Shown here piece by piece: positions 34,413 to 42,699 of a DNA stretch of 45,207 nucleotides; the stretch's first letter is position 1; the number at the start of each line of letters is the position of its first letter. Source of the DNA: CAYVVT01 sp964454335 (GTDB taxonomy: Bacteria; Fidelibacterota; UBA8477; JABMPR01); assembly GCA_964454335.1 (NCBI GenBank), contig CAYVVT010000021.1, positions 1 to 45,207 on the forward strand, in the 5' to 3' direction. Under the pieces are notes generated by a model. It saw only the letters and a list, made by a program, of their open reading frames with translations. It ran no database searches and was not told where the DNA came from. Both the position numbers and the translations under genes were made by a program.

Positions 34413-35284
34413 GAAGCCTGCTGGCCAGAATGAAGGGGGAGCGCTTCACCGGCTATGTCATGTCCTCTCCTTATATCATCTATTTCTGTATTTTTATTGC
34501 TTTTCCCATCGGGTTTTCATTTCTGCTCATTTTTCATAAATGGAACATCATCACGCCAATGGAATGGGTTGGATTAAGAAATTTTCTCCGTCTGTTCCAG
34601 GATGTTCAGTTCTTCCGATCCATCCTGAATACGCTCATATTCCTGGTGATCCACATCCCCCTGCAGATCGCTGTGGCATTACTGCTGGCAGTTGGTCTGA
34701 ATCAACAGATCAGGTTCAGGGGCTTTTTCCGATCCCTCTATTTTATGCCTGTGATCGTATCCGGCGTCGTCATTACGATCATGTGGCGTCAATTGTTCGG
34801 ATATGAGACCGGTTTGTTGAACATGATGCTCTTAAAGCTCGGTCTGGGTAAGGTACCGTGGATCAATCACCCTGCCTATGCCATGCCCTCCATTGCAGTC
34901 ATGGCTACATGGAAGAATGTGGGGCTCTATGTGGTGCTTTTCCTGGTTGGTCTGCAGAATGTACCTCGCTTCCTGTACGAAGCCGCGGAGATCGATGGTG
35001 CTGGTCCGCTACAGAAATTTTTCCGCATCACCCTGCCAGCCTTGAACAACACCATGGTTCTGGTGATGATCCTTTCCACCATCGGTGGTTTCTCGCTGTT
35101 CATCGAACCCTTTGTCATGACCGGCGGAGGTCCCATGAGCAGTACCCTCTCCGCTATGCTGTACATTTATAATCAGGCTTTCTATTTCGGACATATGGGT
35201 TACTCGGCCACCCTGGGATTCTTCTTTGCGGCCATTGTATTGTTGGTAGTACTCATTCAGAAAAAAATCGTGGAGCGGGACTAG
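34409..35284 (+). CDS. Sugar ABC transporter permease, MalF type
   Basis: 291 residues from the ATG at 34409 (ATGA overlap with the binding protein); an ATG five codons upstream is also in frame. Six membrane segments are apparent, the first at about 22-45. The cytoplasmic coupling (EAA) loop is EAAEIDGAGPLQKFFRITLP, which docks on the ATPase. It forms the inner-membrane channel with the following permease. Its short N-terminus is like MalF homologues from Thermotoga or Bacillus, not the long enterobacterial form. Confidence 0.95.
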   Translation: MRSLLARMKGERFTGYVMSSPYIIYFCIFIAFPIGFSFLLIFHKWNIITPMEWVGLRNFLRLFQDVQFFRSILNTLIFLVIHIPLQIAVALLLAVGLNQQIRFRGFFRSLYFMPVIVSGVVITIMWRQLFGYETGLLNMMLLKLGLGKVPWINHPAYAMPSIAVMATWKNVGLYVVLFLVGLQNVPRFLYEAAEIDGAGPLQKFFRITLPALNNTMVLVMILSTIGGFSLFIEPFVMTGGGPMSSTLSAMLYIYNQAFYFGHMGYSATLGFFFAAIVLLVVLIQKKIVERD

Positions 35285-36103
35285 ATGCGTGGATTGAAGA
35301 ATCTGCCCACTTATCTGGCGCTCACTGTTGGAGGGATGATCTTCGCATATCCCTTCGTCTGGATGCTTTTTGCCACTTTCAAGCCCGAAATGGATATCAC
35401 CAACATCGGTCTCTGGTCAGCGAATATGAGCCTGGACAATTACCGAAATGTCTTTGAGAAGATCCCCATCGGCCGAGCCTTGCTGAACAGCCTCTTCGTT
35501 TCGGGTTGTGTGACAGCCTGCGTTCTGTTCTGGGGCTCCATGGTGGGATATGCTCTGGCTCGCTTGAACTTCCCGGGTCGTGAGCTGATCTTCGCCGTGA
35601 TCCTCTTCACGATGGTCATCCCCTTCCAGATCACACTGATCCCCATGTACATCCTCATGGTGAAGTTCGGCTGGGTGGATACCTATCTGAGCCTCATAGT
35701 ACCGGGCATGATCAATTCTTTCGGGATCCTGCTGTTCAGGCAGTTCTTCAGGGATGTCCCCCAGGACCTCATCGATGCTGCACGTATCGATGGCTGCACT
35801 GAGTTCCAGATCCTTTTCCGGATCATGTGGCCGCTATCCAGACCAGTTCTGATCACTGTGGGGATCCTGGCGTTCATGGGTTCATGGAATGATGTGCTAT
35901 GGCCGCTGCTGGTCATCCGCCTGGAGAAGCTCATGACCATGCCTCAGCTGGTGACACTGTTTGCAATCGGTGGTCAGGCAGAGGCCATGATCGGAGTCCA
36001 ATTGGCTGCCGCCACCATGCTGGCTGCCCCCATCATCATCGTGTACTCATTTTTTCAAAGATATTTCATCGAGAGTATGGCTACATCTGGATTGAAGAAT
36101 TGA
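35285..36103 (+). CDS. Sugar ABC transporter permease, MalG type
   Basis: 272 residues, starting on the base after the MalF-type stop codon. Six membrane segments; the coupling loop is DAARIDGCTEFQILFRIMWP. The C-terminus QRYFIESMATSGLKN is typical of the MalG subgroup. Together with the previous two genes it forms a CUT1-type importer. No ATP-binding subunit is encoded in this window, so a shared MsmX/UgpC-like ATPase elsewhere is likely. The stop codon lies inside a 7-bp tandem repeat. Confidence 0.95.
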   Translation: MRGLKNLPTYLALTVGGMIFAYPFVWMLFATFKPEMDITNIGLWSANMSLDNYRNVFEKIPIGRALLNSLFVSGCVTACVLFWGSMVGYALARLNFPGRELIFAVILFTMVIPFQITLIPMYILMVKFGWVDTYLSLIVPGMINSFGILLFRQFFRDVPQDLIDAARIDGCTEFQILFRIMWPLSRPVLITVGILAFMGSWNDVLWPLLVIRLEKLMTMPQLVTLFAIGGQAEAMIGVQLAAATMLAAPIIIVYSFFQRYFIESMATSGLKN

Positions 36104-36124
36104 GAATTGAGAATTGAGAATTAG
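36097..36124. repeat. Heptanucleotide tandem repeat (GAATTGA)
   Basis: Three exact GAATTGA units (36097-36117) are followed by a partial unit (GAATTAG). The first unit contains the permease stop codon. Copy-number change would alter the spacer to the GH130 gene and, in steps of 7, could shift nothing in the permease because translation already stops in unit one. Confidence 0.9.
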
Positions 36125-36136
36125 GAAATATGTGAA

Positions 36137-37045
36137 GTGAAATTGACCAGATATTCAAGGGATCCCGTTCTGAGACCCATTCCAGGACACGAATGGGAGC
36201 GCGCGGCAGTGTTCAACGCTGCAGCCGTTTTCCATGAAGATAAATACCACATGATCTACCGGGCTACAGACATCGGCGGTCATCAAAGCTTCGGCGATTA
36301 CATCAACTGTCTGGGCTACGCCTGGAGTGAGGATATTCTTAACTGGCAGCGTCTGGCCGAGCCTATCTTGAGGAACAATGTGCCCCAGGAATTACGCGGC
36401 CCCGAAGATCCCCGGATCACTTTCCTTGATGGCCGCTTCATCATGACCTACACAGGATTTGGCGGACGCTTTGAAGGAGACTACCGGATCTGCATGGCCT
36501 TCAGTGATGATCTCAAAACCTGGGATCGCCAGGGAGTTGTGCTGGATGAAGAGAACAAGAATGCCGCCTTTTTCCCCCAACGCTTCGGGAACAGATACCT
36601 CCTTCTGCATCGCCGGGGAGTCGATATCTGGATCGCGGATACCGAGGATCTCAAGACCTACACGGATCATACCAGCATCCTGAGTCCGATACCGGGAAGC
36701 TGGGAAGCACGTAAGGTGGGGATCGCTGGTCCACCTGTGCCGCATACAGAAGGCTGGCTTCTCATCTATCACGCTGTGGATGAGAAATGGCAATACCGTC
36801 TGGGCGCCGTACTGCTGGACCGCGAGGATCCCCGGCGCGTGCTGGCCCGCTACAGCCGGCCTCTTATCGAATCAGAGGAGGAATGGGAGCGTCAGGGACC
36901 TGTGGCTAACGTGATCTTCAGTTGTGCCACCATCGATCGTGGTGACCGTTATGATATCATCTATGCCGGTGCCGACAGTATGATCGGTGCTGCCTACATA
37001 CTCAAGAATGATGTGGTTTTCGAGAAGGAGGACTGGCTGGTATGA
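36137..37045 (+). CDS. GH130 family enzyme (beta-mannoside phosphorylase/mannosidase)
   Basis: 302 residues from a GTG start with AGGA about 10 bp upstream; no ATG fits. A cytosolic five-bladed propeller of glycoside hydrolase family 130. The conserved proton donor Asp91 lies in LRGPEDPRI. Other traits are HMIYRATDIGG, ARKVGIAGPPVPHTEGWLLIYHAV and RLGAVLLDREDP. GH130 enzymes release alpha-mannose-1-phosphate from beta-mannosides by phosphorolysis, or hydrolyse beta-1,2-mannosides. Phosphate-binding Arg/His residues decide which, and they cannot be placed confidently by eye, although R153-R154-like LLHRRG favours phosphorylase. It overlaps the next gene by 4 bp. Confidence 0.88.
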   Translation: MKLTRYSRDPVLRPIPGHEWERAAVFNAAAVFHEDKYHMIYRATDIGGHQSFGDYINCLGYAWSEDILNWQRLAEPILRNNVPQELRGPEDPRITFLDGRFIMTYTGFGGRFEGDYRICMAFSDDLKTWDRQGVVLDEENKNAAFFPQRFGNRYLLLHRRGVDIWIADTEDLKTYTDHTSILSPIPGSWEARKVGIAGPPVPHTEGWLLIYHAVDEKWQYRLGAVLLDREDPRRVLARYSRPLIESEEEWERQGPVANVIFSCATIDRGDRYDIIYAGADSMIGAAYILKNDVVFEKEDWLV

Positions 37046-38262
37046 GGATCTCGATTATTTGCTGTCTGCTGCTGATCATCTGCACCTGTTCCACCAGGGA
37101 GGGATCTCGGGAACCCATTAACCTGGATCATGCATTACACCTGGTTGACAGTACAGTCATCAGCGGAGAAACGCTCAAGTGGATCGCCATTTATGCCGAT
37201 GCCCCCAGCTACGATCCTGTCATTGCCAAGGGTGAAGGTGTGACCTGCGTTGACGATGTTGGACGATTTCTCGAAGTCCTTGAGTATGAGATCCTGGAGA
37301 ATGAACGCCGGGATCTGCTGCCGATTGCAGCGGGTATGGTCCGTTACCTGTTATATCTCAGTCGTGATGACGGTTTGTGGTACAATTTCATTTTCGCCGA
37401 CGGATCCATCAACAAGGAGTACCAGACCAGTGTCGCCTCCTTCGGTTGGTGGGCAGTGAGAGGTCTGCGGGGTCTGGGCGCCGGCTATCGCATTTTTACT
37501 GAGTATGCTGACGATGGTAACCTTACCGCAGAGCTCAGCGCCAGGTTCAAGAGTTCTCAGCCGCATCTGGATTCATTGTTCTCGGTCTATCCTCAAAATA
37601 TCATCATGGACGATGGTAGTGAGAGACCAGCCTGGAACCTGAAGAATGCCCCGGACCAGTCCGCTGAACTGCTGCTGGCCCTGGCGGGTGTTCATGGTCT
37701 GGCAGATTTCGATTACCTGGAGGAGATCCGGTATCTCGCCGATGCCTTGATCGGATGGCAGTACGTCGGTGATCAGAAGCCCTATATCGGGATGTATTAC
37801 TGCTGGCAGAATACCTGGCACAGCTGGGGTAACAACCAGGCCCTGGCACTTGTCACCGCATATGAGATCACCGGGGAAGAATCGTATTTGACCAGTGTCA
37901 AACTGTGGGCTGACAACTTCGTGCCAGCCCTGCTGAGACGCGACCACCTCGCAGAGATCACATATGATCCAGGGGGGGAATGGCAGGTTTCCGATTTCCC
38001 ACAGATCGCCTACGGGATCAACTCTACCTATCGCGGTATCAAAGCCCTGGCAGATCATGAGATCAGCGATTATTACACTGCCCTGGCTGACCATGTTTTT
38101 AGCTGGTTCGAGGGTGAAAATATTGCCCATACCATCATGTATGATCATGAGACCGGTCGCTGTTTCGACGGGATCATATCCCCCCAGCAGGTAAATCAGA
38201 ATTCAGGCGCGGAATCCACAATTGAATGTCTCCTGGCCATTCAGGCCAGAGGAGGCTGGTAG
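37042..38262 (+). CDS. Secreted alpha/alpha-toroid-like protein (putative lipoprotein), glycan-associated
   Basis: 406 residues with an N-terminal signal (MRISIICCLLLIICTCS) and a likely lipid-modified Cys. The body is helical, with repeating amphipathic helix pairs such as CVDDVGRFLEVLEYE, AAGMVRYLLYLSRDDGLWYN, SAELLLALAGVHG and NNQALALVTAYEITGE, consistent with an (alpha/alpha)6 toroid. It resembles, from memory, proteins encoded next to GH130 genes whose cores have TDDNARAL and DGRFHNF motifs, but I cannot assign a family or reaction. Acidic candidates such as the Asp-Asp pair near residue 72-73 could be catalytic. The ATGA overlap with GH130 implies tight coupling of expression. Confidence 0.65.
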   Translation: MRISIICCLLLIICTCSTREGSREPINLDHALHLVDSTVISGETLKWIAIYADAPSYDPVIAKGEGVTCVDDVGRFLEVLEYEILENERRDLLPIAAGMVRYLLYLSRDDGLWYNFIFADGSINKEYQTSVASFGWWAVRGLRGLGAGYRIFTEYADDGNLTAELSARFKSSQPHLDSLFSVYPQNIIMDDGSERPAWNLKNAPDQSAELLLALAGVHGLADFDYLEEIRYLADALIGWQYVGDQKPYIGMYYCWQNTWHSWGNNQALALVTAYEITGEESYLTSVKLWADNFVPALLRRDHLAEITYDPGGEWQVSDFPQIAYGINSTYRGIKALADHEISDYYTALADHVFSWFEGENIAHTIMYDHETGRCFDGIISPQQVNQNSGAESTIECLLAIQARGGW

Positions 38263-39395
38263 GGAATAGTCTGGACTACCCATTTGATCAGATCCTGTTC
38301 GGTCCCCGGGATATCGATCCCGAAGAACTTCCTGTCGCCAGGATCACAGGTGAGGAAACCTATGTTCTGGGAGCTTTCAATCCCGGGCTGTGCAGACTGC
38401 CGAACGGTCACCTGCTCATAATGGTCCGTGTCGCTGAAGCTCTGCGGGCTCCAGTATCGGACGATACACTGCGTGTCCTGCGCTTTGCAGCTGATAATGA
38501 CTCATTTGTGCTGGATCCTTATCCAGTAGCGGATATTGACTTCACGGATCCACGTAAGTACCGTTTCAAACGCGACGGAGACATCTATGCCCTTACTTCA
38601 CTCTCCTGGCTGCTGCCGGTTGAGTTGGATGAGGAGGGCCAGGAGGTCATCGAGATCCATTATGACAAGATGATCCTGCCCGGGAAGGTGACCCAGGAAT
38701 ACGGGATTGAGGATGCCCGGATCACCCAGATTGAAGACATCTACTACATGACTGTCTGTGCTGTTGCCTCAGAGCGCCACAGCACGATGCTCTATCAATC
38801 CAGGGATGGTTTGAACTATAGTTGTGAGGGGGTCATCCTTGACCACCAGAACAAGGACATGGTCATCTTCCCCGAGAAACTGAATGGATCGTACCATGCT
38901 CTAACCCGTCCCCAGGGTGAACTGTACTTCAAGGCGGCTGACAACGATGTCATTCCCGGACCCAGTATCAACCTGGCCAGTTCTCCGGATATGCTGCATT
39001 GGCGGCCGTTGAACCGGGTCCTGGTAAGACCACAGAGAGATTCACTGCTATCACGCAAGGTTGGTGGCGGTGCTCCGCCCATCCGTACTCCGGAGGGCTG
39101 GCTCGTACTATTCCACGGAGTCTCCGAGGATGGCGTGGCCGGCAAATACCGTACGGTCTGGATGCTGCTGGATCCGTCAGATCCCCAGAAGATCCTGGCA
39201 TGTGATTTCGATACGGCAATCCTGGAAGCAGATCCGAGTCTGACTCGTGATTATGCGGATGCCATCTATCTGCCGAACATTGTATTCACCACAGGTATCG
39301 TTGCCGGCCATCAGAATTTTATCGTGGCCTCGGGCGAACTCGATCTGTGTTGCCGGATCACACACATTCCCCGATCACGCTTCGAACTGCGCTGA
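38226..39395 (+). CDS. Second GH130-family enzyme
   Basis: 389 residues if started at the ATG at 38226, which overlaps the previous gene by 37 bp. The first ~15 residues look non-conserved, and a good AGGAGG lies at 38250-38255 without a standard start nearby, so the true start is uncertain. The fold matches GH130: opening FNPGLCRLPNGHLLIMVRVAE, a catalytic Asp163 in YGIEDARITQ (GIED in place of GPED), VIFPEKLNGSYHAL and the VGGGAPPIRTPEGWLVLFHGV segment. It diverges from the first copy and probably has different linkage or chain-length specificity. Cytosolic, as no signal peptide is seen. Confidence 0.85.
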   Translation: MSPGHSGQRRLVGNSLDYPFDQILFGPRDIDPEELPVARITGEETYVLGAFNPGLCRLPNGHLLIMVRVAEALRAPVSDDTLRVLRFAADNDSFVLDPYPVADIDFTDPRKYRFKRDGDIYALTSLSWLLPVELDEEGQEVIEIHYDKMILPGKVTQEYGIEDARITQIEDIYYMTVCAVASERHSTMLYQSRDGLNYSCEGVILDHQNKDMVIFPEKLNGSYHALTRPQGELYFKAADNDVIPGPSINLASSPDMLHWRPLNRVLVRPQRDSLLSRKVGGGAPPIRTPEGWLVLFHGVSEDGVAGKYRTVWMLLDPSDPQKILACDFDTAILEADPSLTRDYADAIYLPNIVFTTGIVAGHQNFIVASGELDLCCRITHIPRSRFELR

Positions 39396-39421
39396 TCAAT
39401 TGCTAACTTGAATTGAATGTC

Positions 39422-42400
39422 ATGAGAAAGACTATTTACATGTCCATTGCTCACAGGATACTGGTCTTAAGCTGTTGCACGGCCTCACTGCTTGCCGAGC
39501 AGATCGATATTGAACGTATTGAACAGATGCCAAATTACCCGCAGCCCTATGAGATGCGGGACTGGAAACAGGTTGCCGCTGGTTATGATTCGCTGGTCTT
39601 TGACCTCAGTGCCAGTGGCGAATACCTCCCCCTGACCTGGTTGCACACGAATACCGTCAATTATCCTGAGAATGATGCCTTTGGGCTCCATACCGTGGTG
39701 GGCACGCCCTATCCCAACAACGCAGAAGGCATCAATTGCATTCCCGCTCTGGTGGGCGCTTCATTGATAGGGATCGATAAGTCAGATCAGTATGGGTTTG
39801 ATTATGTGTTGGGCAGTCAGGAATGGTTCAACAATAGGCCAGATGAGGCCGTCTATCTGAACGGCTTCGTAACCTCCAGTGGCAATGACTGGTGGTATGA
39901 CACCATGCCCAACATCTTCTTTTATCAACTGAGGGACCTCTATAGTGATTATGGTGTTGCTGCCGAGCAATTTGAAAGTGTAGCCCACCGCTGGCAGGAG
40001 GCCGTTGTTGCGATGGGGGGTAGTGCCTATCCATGGACCTATGGTAATTTCAATCATCGAGCCTGGGCCTTGTCCACCATGACGCCGAATGATGACGGCG
40101 TGGTTGAACCTGAAGCTGCAGGGGCGATCGGCTGGTTGCTCTATCTCGCTTACCGGGAACTGGGAGATGACAGTCTACGCATGGGGGCGGAGTGGGCCAT
40201 TGAATTCCTGGATACGAGATCCAGTAATCCATCATATGAATTACAGATGCCATATGGAGCCGTGATCGCTGCCCGCATGAATGCCGAACTCGGGACCAAT
40301 TACGATGTGGAGAAGCTGCTCACCTGGTGCTTTGACATCACACCCCTGCGAAACTGGGGAGCAACTCTGGGCAACTGGGGTGGCTATGATTGCGACGGTC
40401 TCATCGGCGAGGCTCTGTATGACGGCTACGCCTTTTCCATGAACGGTTTCCAGCATGTGGCCGCACTGGCACCGCTGGTGCGCTATGATGAACGGTTCTC
40501 CAGGGCCATCGGAAAGTGGATCCTGAATGTGGCCAATGCCAGCCGCCTGTTCTATCCGAATTATCTACCACCGGAGAATCAGGATAGTGAGACATGGTCC
40601 TATGAGTACGATCCTGGTTCATACATCGCCCATGAATCCATGCGGGAAGACTGGATGGGGATCAGTCCCTATGCTACCGGGGATGCCATCAGCGGGGGTT
40701 GGGGAGCTACAAACCTCAGTCTGTACAGCTCCTCGCATGTCGGTTACTTGGCTGCAGTTGTAGATACGACAAATGTCACCGGTATCCTGCAAATCGACGT
40801 CCTGGCTACCGACTGGTATCATCAGGACGCCTACCCAACCTATCTGTATTACAATTCATATGATATCCCAATGGTCGTGGATTTACCCCTGCCGCCTGGC
40901 AGCCATGATATCTATGATCTGATCTCCAATCAGATCCTGCTCAATGCTGTTTCAGGAACAGCCCAGATCAACATCATGGAAGACAACGCTCTGCTTGTAG
41001 CCATCGTACCGGTTGGGGGCAGTCAGACCTATGATTACGACAAATTGCTCATCGATGGGGTCGTTGTGGACTTCAATTCAGAGTCGGGTGCTGATCATCC
41101 TCCTCGCATTAAGGCTTTTGGAACTCCCACTCCAGTGGTGGAAGCATCATCGGTAATGAATTTCTTCTGCGAGGCAGAAGACCGTGAAGATGGGAATGAT
41201 CTGAGCTACAGTTGGTACCTGAACGGGAACCAGCTTGCCGCCACCGGTCCAAGCCTGCAGTTCACGACGCCTGCAGATACGGGAATGTACAGCATGAGCT
41301 GTACGGTTCTGGACAATGGCGGGCTCGAATCCAGTGCTGAGTTTACATTTCACGTGGTAGCACACATCAATTACGATCCCGTTATCGAGTCCCTTGTCGC
41401 CGTACCTGTATTCGTTGTCCCAGGCGGTTCTGCAACCATCACCTGCACGGCACATGATGATGATGATCTGGACTATGCATGGAGTAGTCCTGATGGCGGG
41501 ACGCTGAGCGGTACAGGCAGTGTGGTTACCTGGACAGCACCTCAGGAGCCCGGCGTTTTCAATATTTCTTGCCTCGTAACCGATCCATACGCCGCTTCAG
41601 ACAGTGCCGCCACGACCATCACAGTTACGGATTCTACTGGAAGCGGTTTTGGAAATCCCATACTCTACCTGCCCTTCAGTGGCAATGTAAATGACCATAG
41701 CGGCTATGGGAATCATGGAGTCCTCTCCGGCGCAGGTTATGTAGACGACCGTGCCGGGAACAGCAACGCGGCACTGCATTTCGATGGCAGTGATGACAGA
41801 GTTCAGGTTGCCAATAACACAGCACTCAATTTTGGTGATGCCATCAGCGTCAGCCTGTGGATAAATGTAGAGGAGTTCTTCGGACGCGAAGCCTATCCCA
41901 TCAGTCACGGTAACTGGGAAAACCGCTGGAAGATCTCCATCACCAACGGTAGGGTTCGCTGGACGGTGAAGACGAATGCTGGCATCCGCGATCTGGATTC
42001 AGCCACCGAGCTGGTTGCCGACACCTACTATCACGTGGTAGCACTCTATGATGGAAGCAATTTTGATATCTACCTGAACGGTGTTCTGGATCAGCACACC
42101 ACGCATTCCGGTGAGATCCAACAGACCAGTCATGATCTCACCATTGCCCAGGTGCTACCGGGTAACCCAGGGTATAATTTCAAAGGTATCATCGATGATG
42201 TTCGCCTCTACGATTACGCCATCGATGCTGAGACCGTTACTGCACTTTATCAGGAACCGGTCCGAATAGGGGATGAAGGAAATGACTTTGGACCTGAGGC
42301 CTTCTATTTCGCTCCGTGCTATCCCAACCCCTTCAATCCGAGTACCACGATCTCTTACACACTTGATGAAGCTGTCCGCGTGCAACTCACAGTACATGAC

Positions 42401-42574
42401 ATCTCGGGTCGCCAGGTGGCGCAGATCCTCGATACCCGGCAGCGCTCAGGAATGCACACTCTGGAATGGAGGGCCCTGGACGAAAACGGGCAGTCACTGG
42501 AAACTGGTGTTTATCTGTGCCGCCTGCGGGCTGGTGCCCAGATCCGTACCATCAAAATGGTGATTCTTAAATAG
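39422..42574 (+). CDS. Large secreted protein: unrecognised N-terminal domain, two Ig-like domains, LamG, sorting domain
   Basis: 1050 residues from the ATG at 39422; no clear Shine-Dalgarno sequence. Signal peptide about 1-27. Residues ~30-555 are a Trp/Tyr-rich, largely helical domain with repeats like GAIGWLLYLAYRELGDDS that suggest an alpha/alpha toroid, possibly a lyase or hydrolase; no family recognised. Two Ig/PKD-like domains follow (about 558-645 and 650-735). A LamG/concanavalin-type domain (about 746-955) has YLPFSGNVNDHSG, FDGSDDRVQV and GIIDDVRLYDYAI. The C-terminal sorting domain is CYPNPFNPSTTISYTL to IKMVILK. An extracellular glycan-active or glycan-binding enzyme of this locus is the best guess. 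Confidence 0.75.
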   Translation: MRKTIYMSIAHRILVLSCCTASLLAEQIDIERIEQMPNYPQPYEMRDWKQVAAGYDSLVFDLSASGEYLPLTWLHTNTVNYPENDAFGLHTVVGTPYPNNAEGINCIPALVGASLIGIDKSDQYGFDYVLGSQEWFNNRPDEAVYLNGFVTSSGNDWWYDTMPNIFFYQLRDLYSDYGVAAEQFESVAHRWQEAVVAMGGSAYPWTYGNFNHRAWALSTMTPNDDGVVEPEAAGAIGWLLYLAYRELGDDSLRMGAEWAIEFLDTRSSNPSYELQMPYGAVIAARMNAELGTNYDVEKLLTWCFDITPLRNWGATLGNWGGYDCDGLIGEALYDGYAFSMNGFQHVAALAPLVRYDERFSRAIGKWILNVANASRLFYPNYLPPENQDSETWSYEYDPGSYIAHESMREDWMGISPYATGDAISGGWGATNLSLYSSSHVGYLAAVVDTTNVTGILQIDVLATDWYHQDAYPTYLYYNSYDIPMVVDLPLPPGSHDIYDLISNQILLNAVSGTAQINIMEDNALLVAIVPVGGSQTYDYDKLLIDGVVVDFNSESGADHPPRIKAFGTPTPVVEASSVMNFFCEAEDREDGNDLSYSWYLNGNQLAATGPSLQFTTPADTGMYSMSCTVLDNGGLESSAEFTFHVVAHINYDPVIESLVAVPVFVVPGGSATITCTAHDDDDLDYAWSSPDGGTLSGTGSVVTWTAPQEPGVFNISCLVTDPYAASDSAATTITVTDSTGSGFGNPILYLPFSGNVNDHSGYGNHGVLSGAGYVDDRAGNSNAALHFDGSDDRVQVANNTALNFGDAISVSLWINVEEFFGREAYPISHGNWENRWKISITNGRVRWTVKTNAGIRDLDSATELVADTYYHVVALYDGSNFDIYLNGVLDQHTTHSGEIQQTSHDLTIAQVLPGNPGYNFKGIIDDVRLYDYAIDAETVTALYQEPVRIGDEGNDFGPEAFYFAPCYPNPFNPSTTISYTLDEAVRVQLTVHDISGRQVAQILDTRQRSGMHTLEWRALDENGQSLETGVYLCRLRAGAQIRTIKMVILK

Positions 42575-42699
42575 TACAGAACAACCCCACATAATCCTTC
42601 CACTCAGCGATCCTCTGAACCGCTGACCAGATTTCTATGGTTTTGCCCGCTCATTTTGCCCAAACTCTCGTCGGCAGAATAAAAGTTATCGGGGGAGCC

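Noticed and set aside
37042..38262. Assignment of the toroid-like lipoprotein to GH76 or GH88
   Set aside because: Helical layout is compatible, but the signature motifs of those families could not be found, so the reaction is left open.
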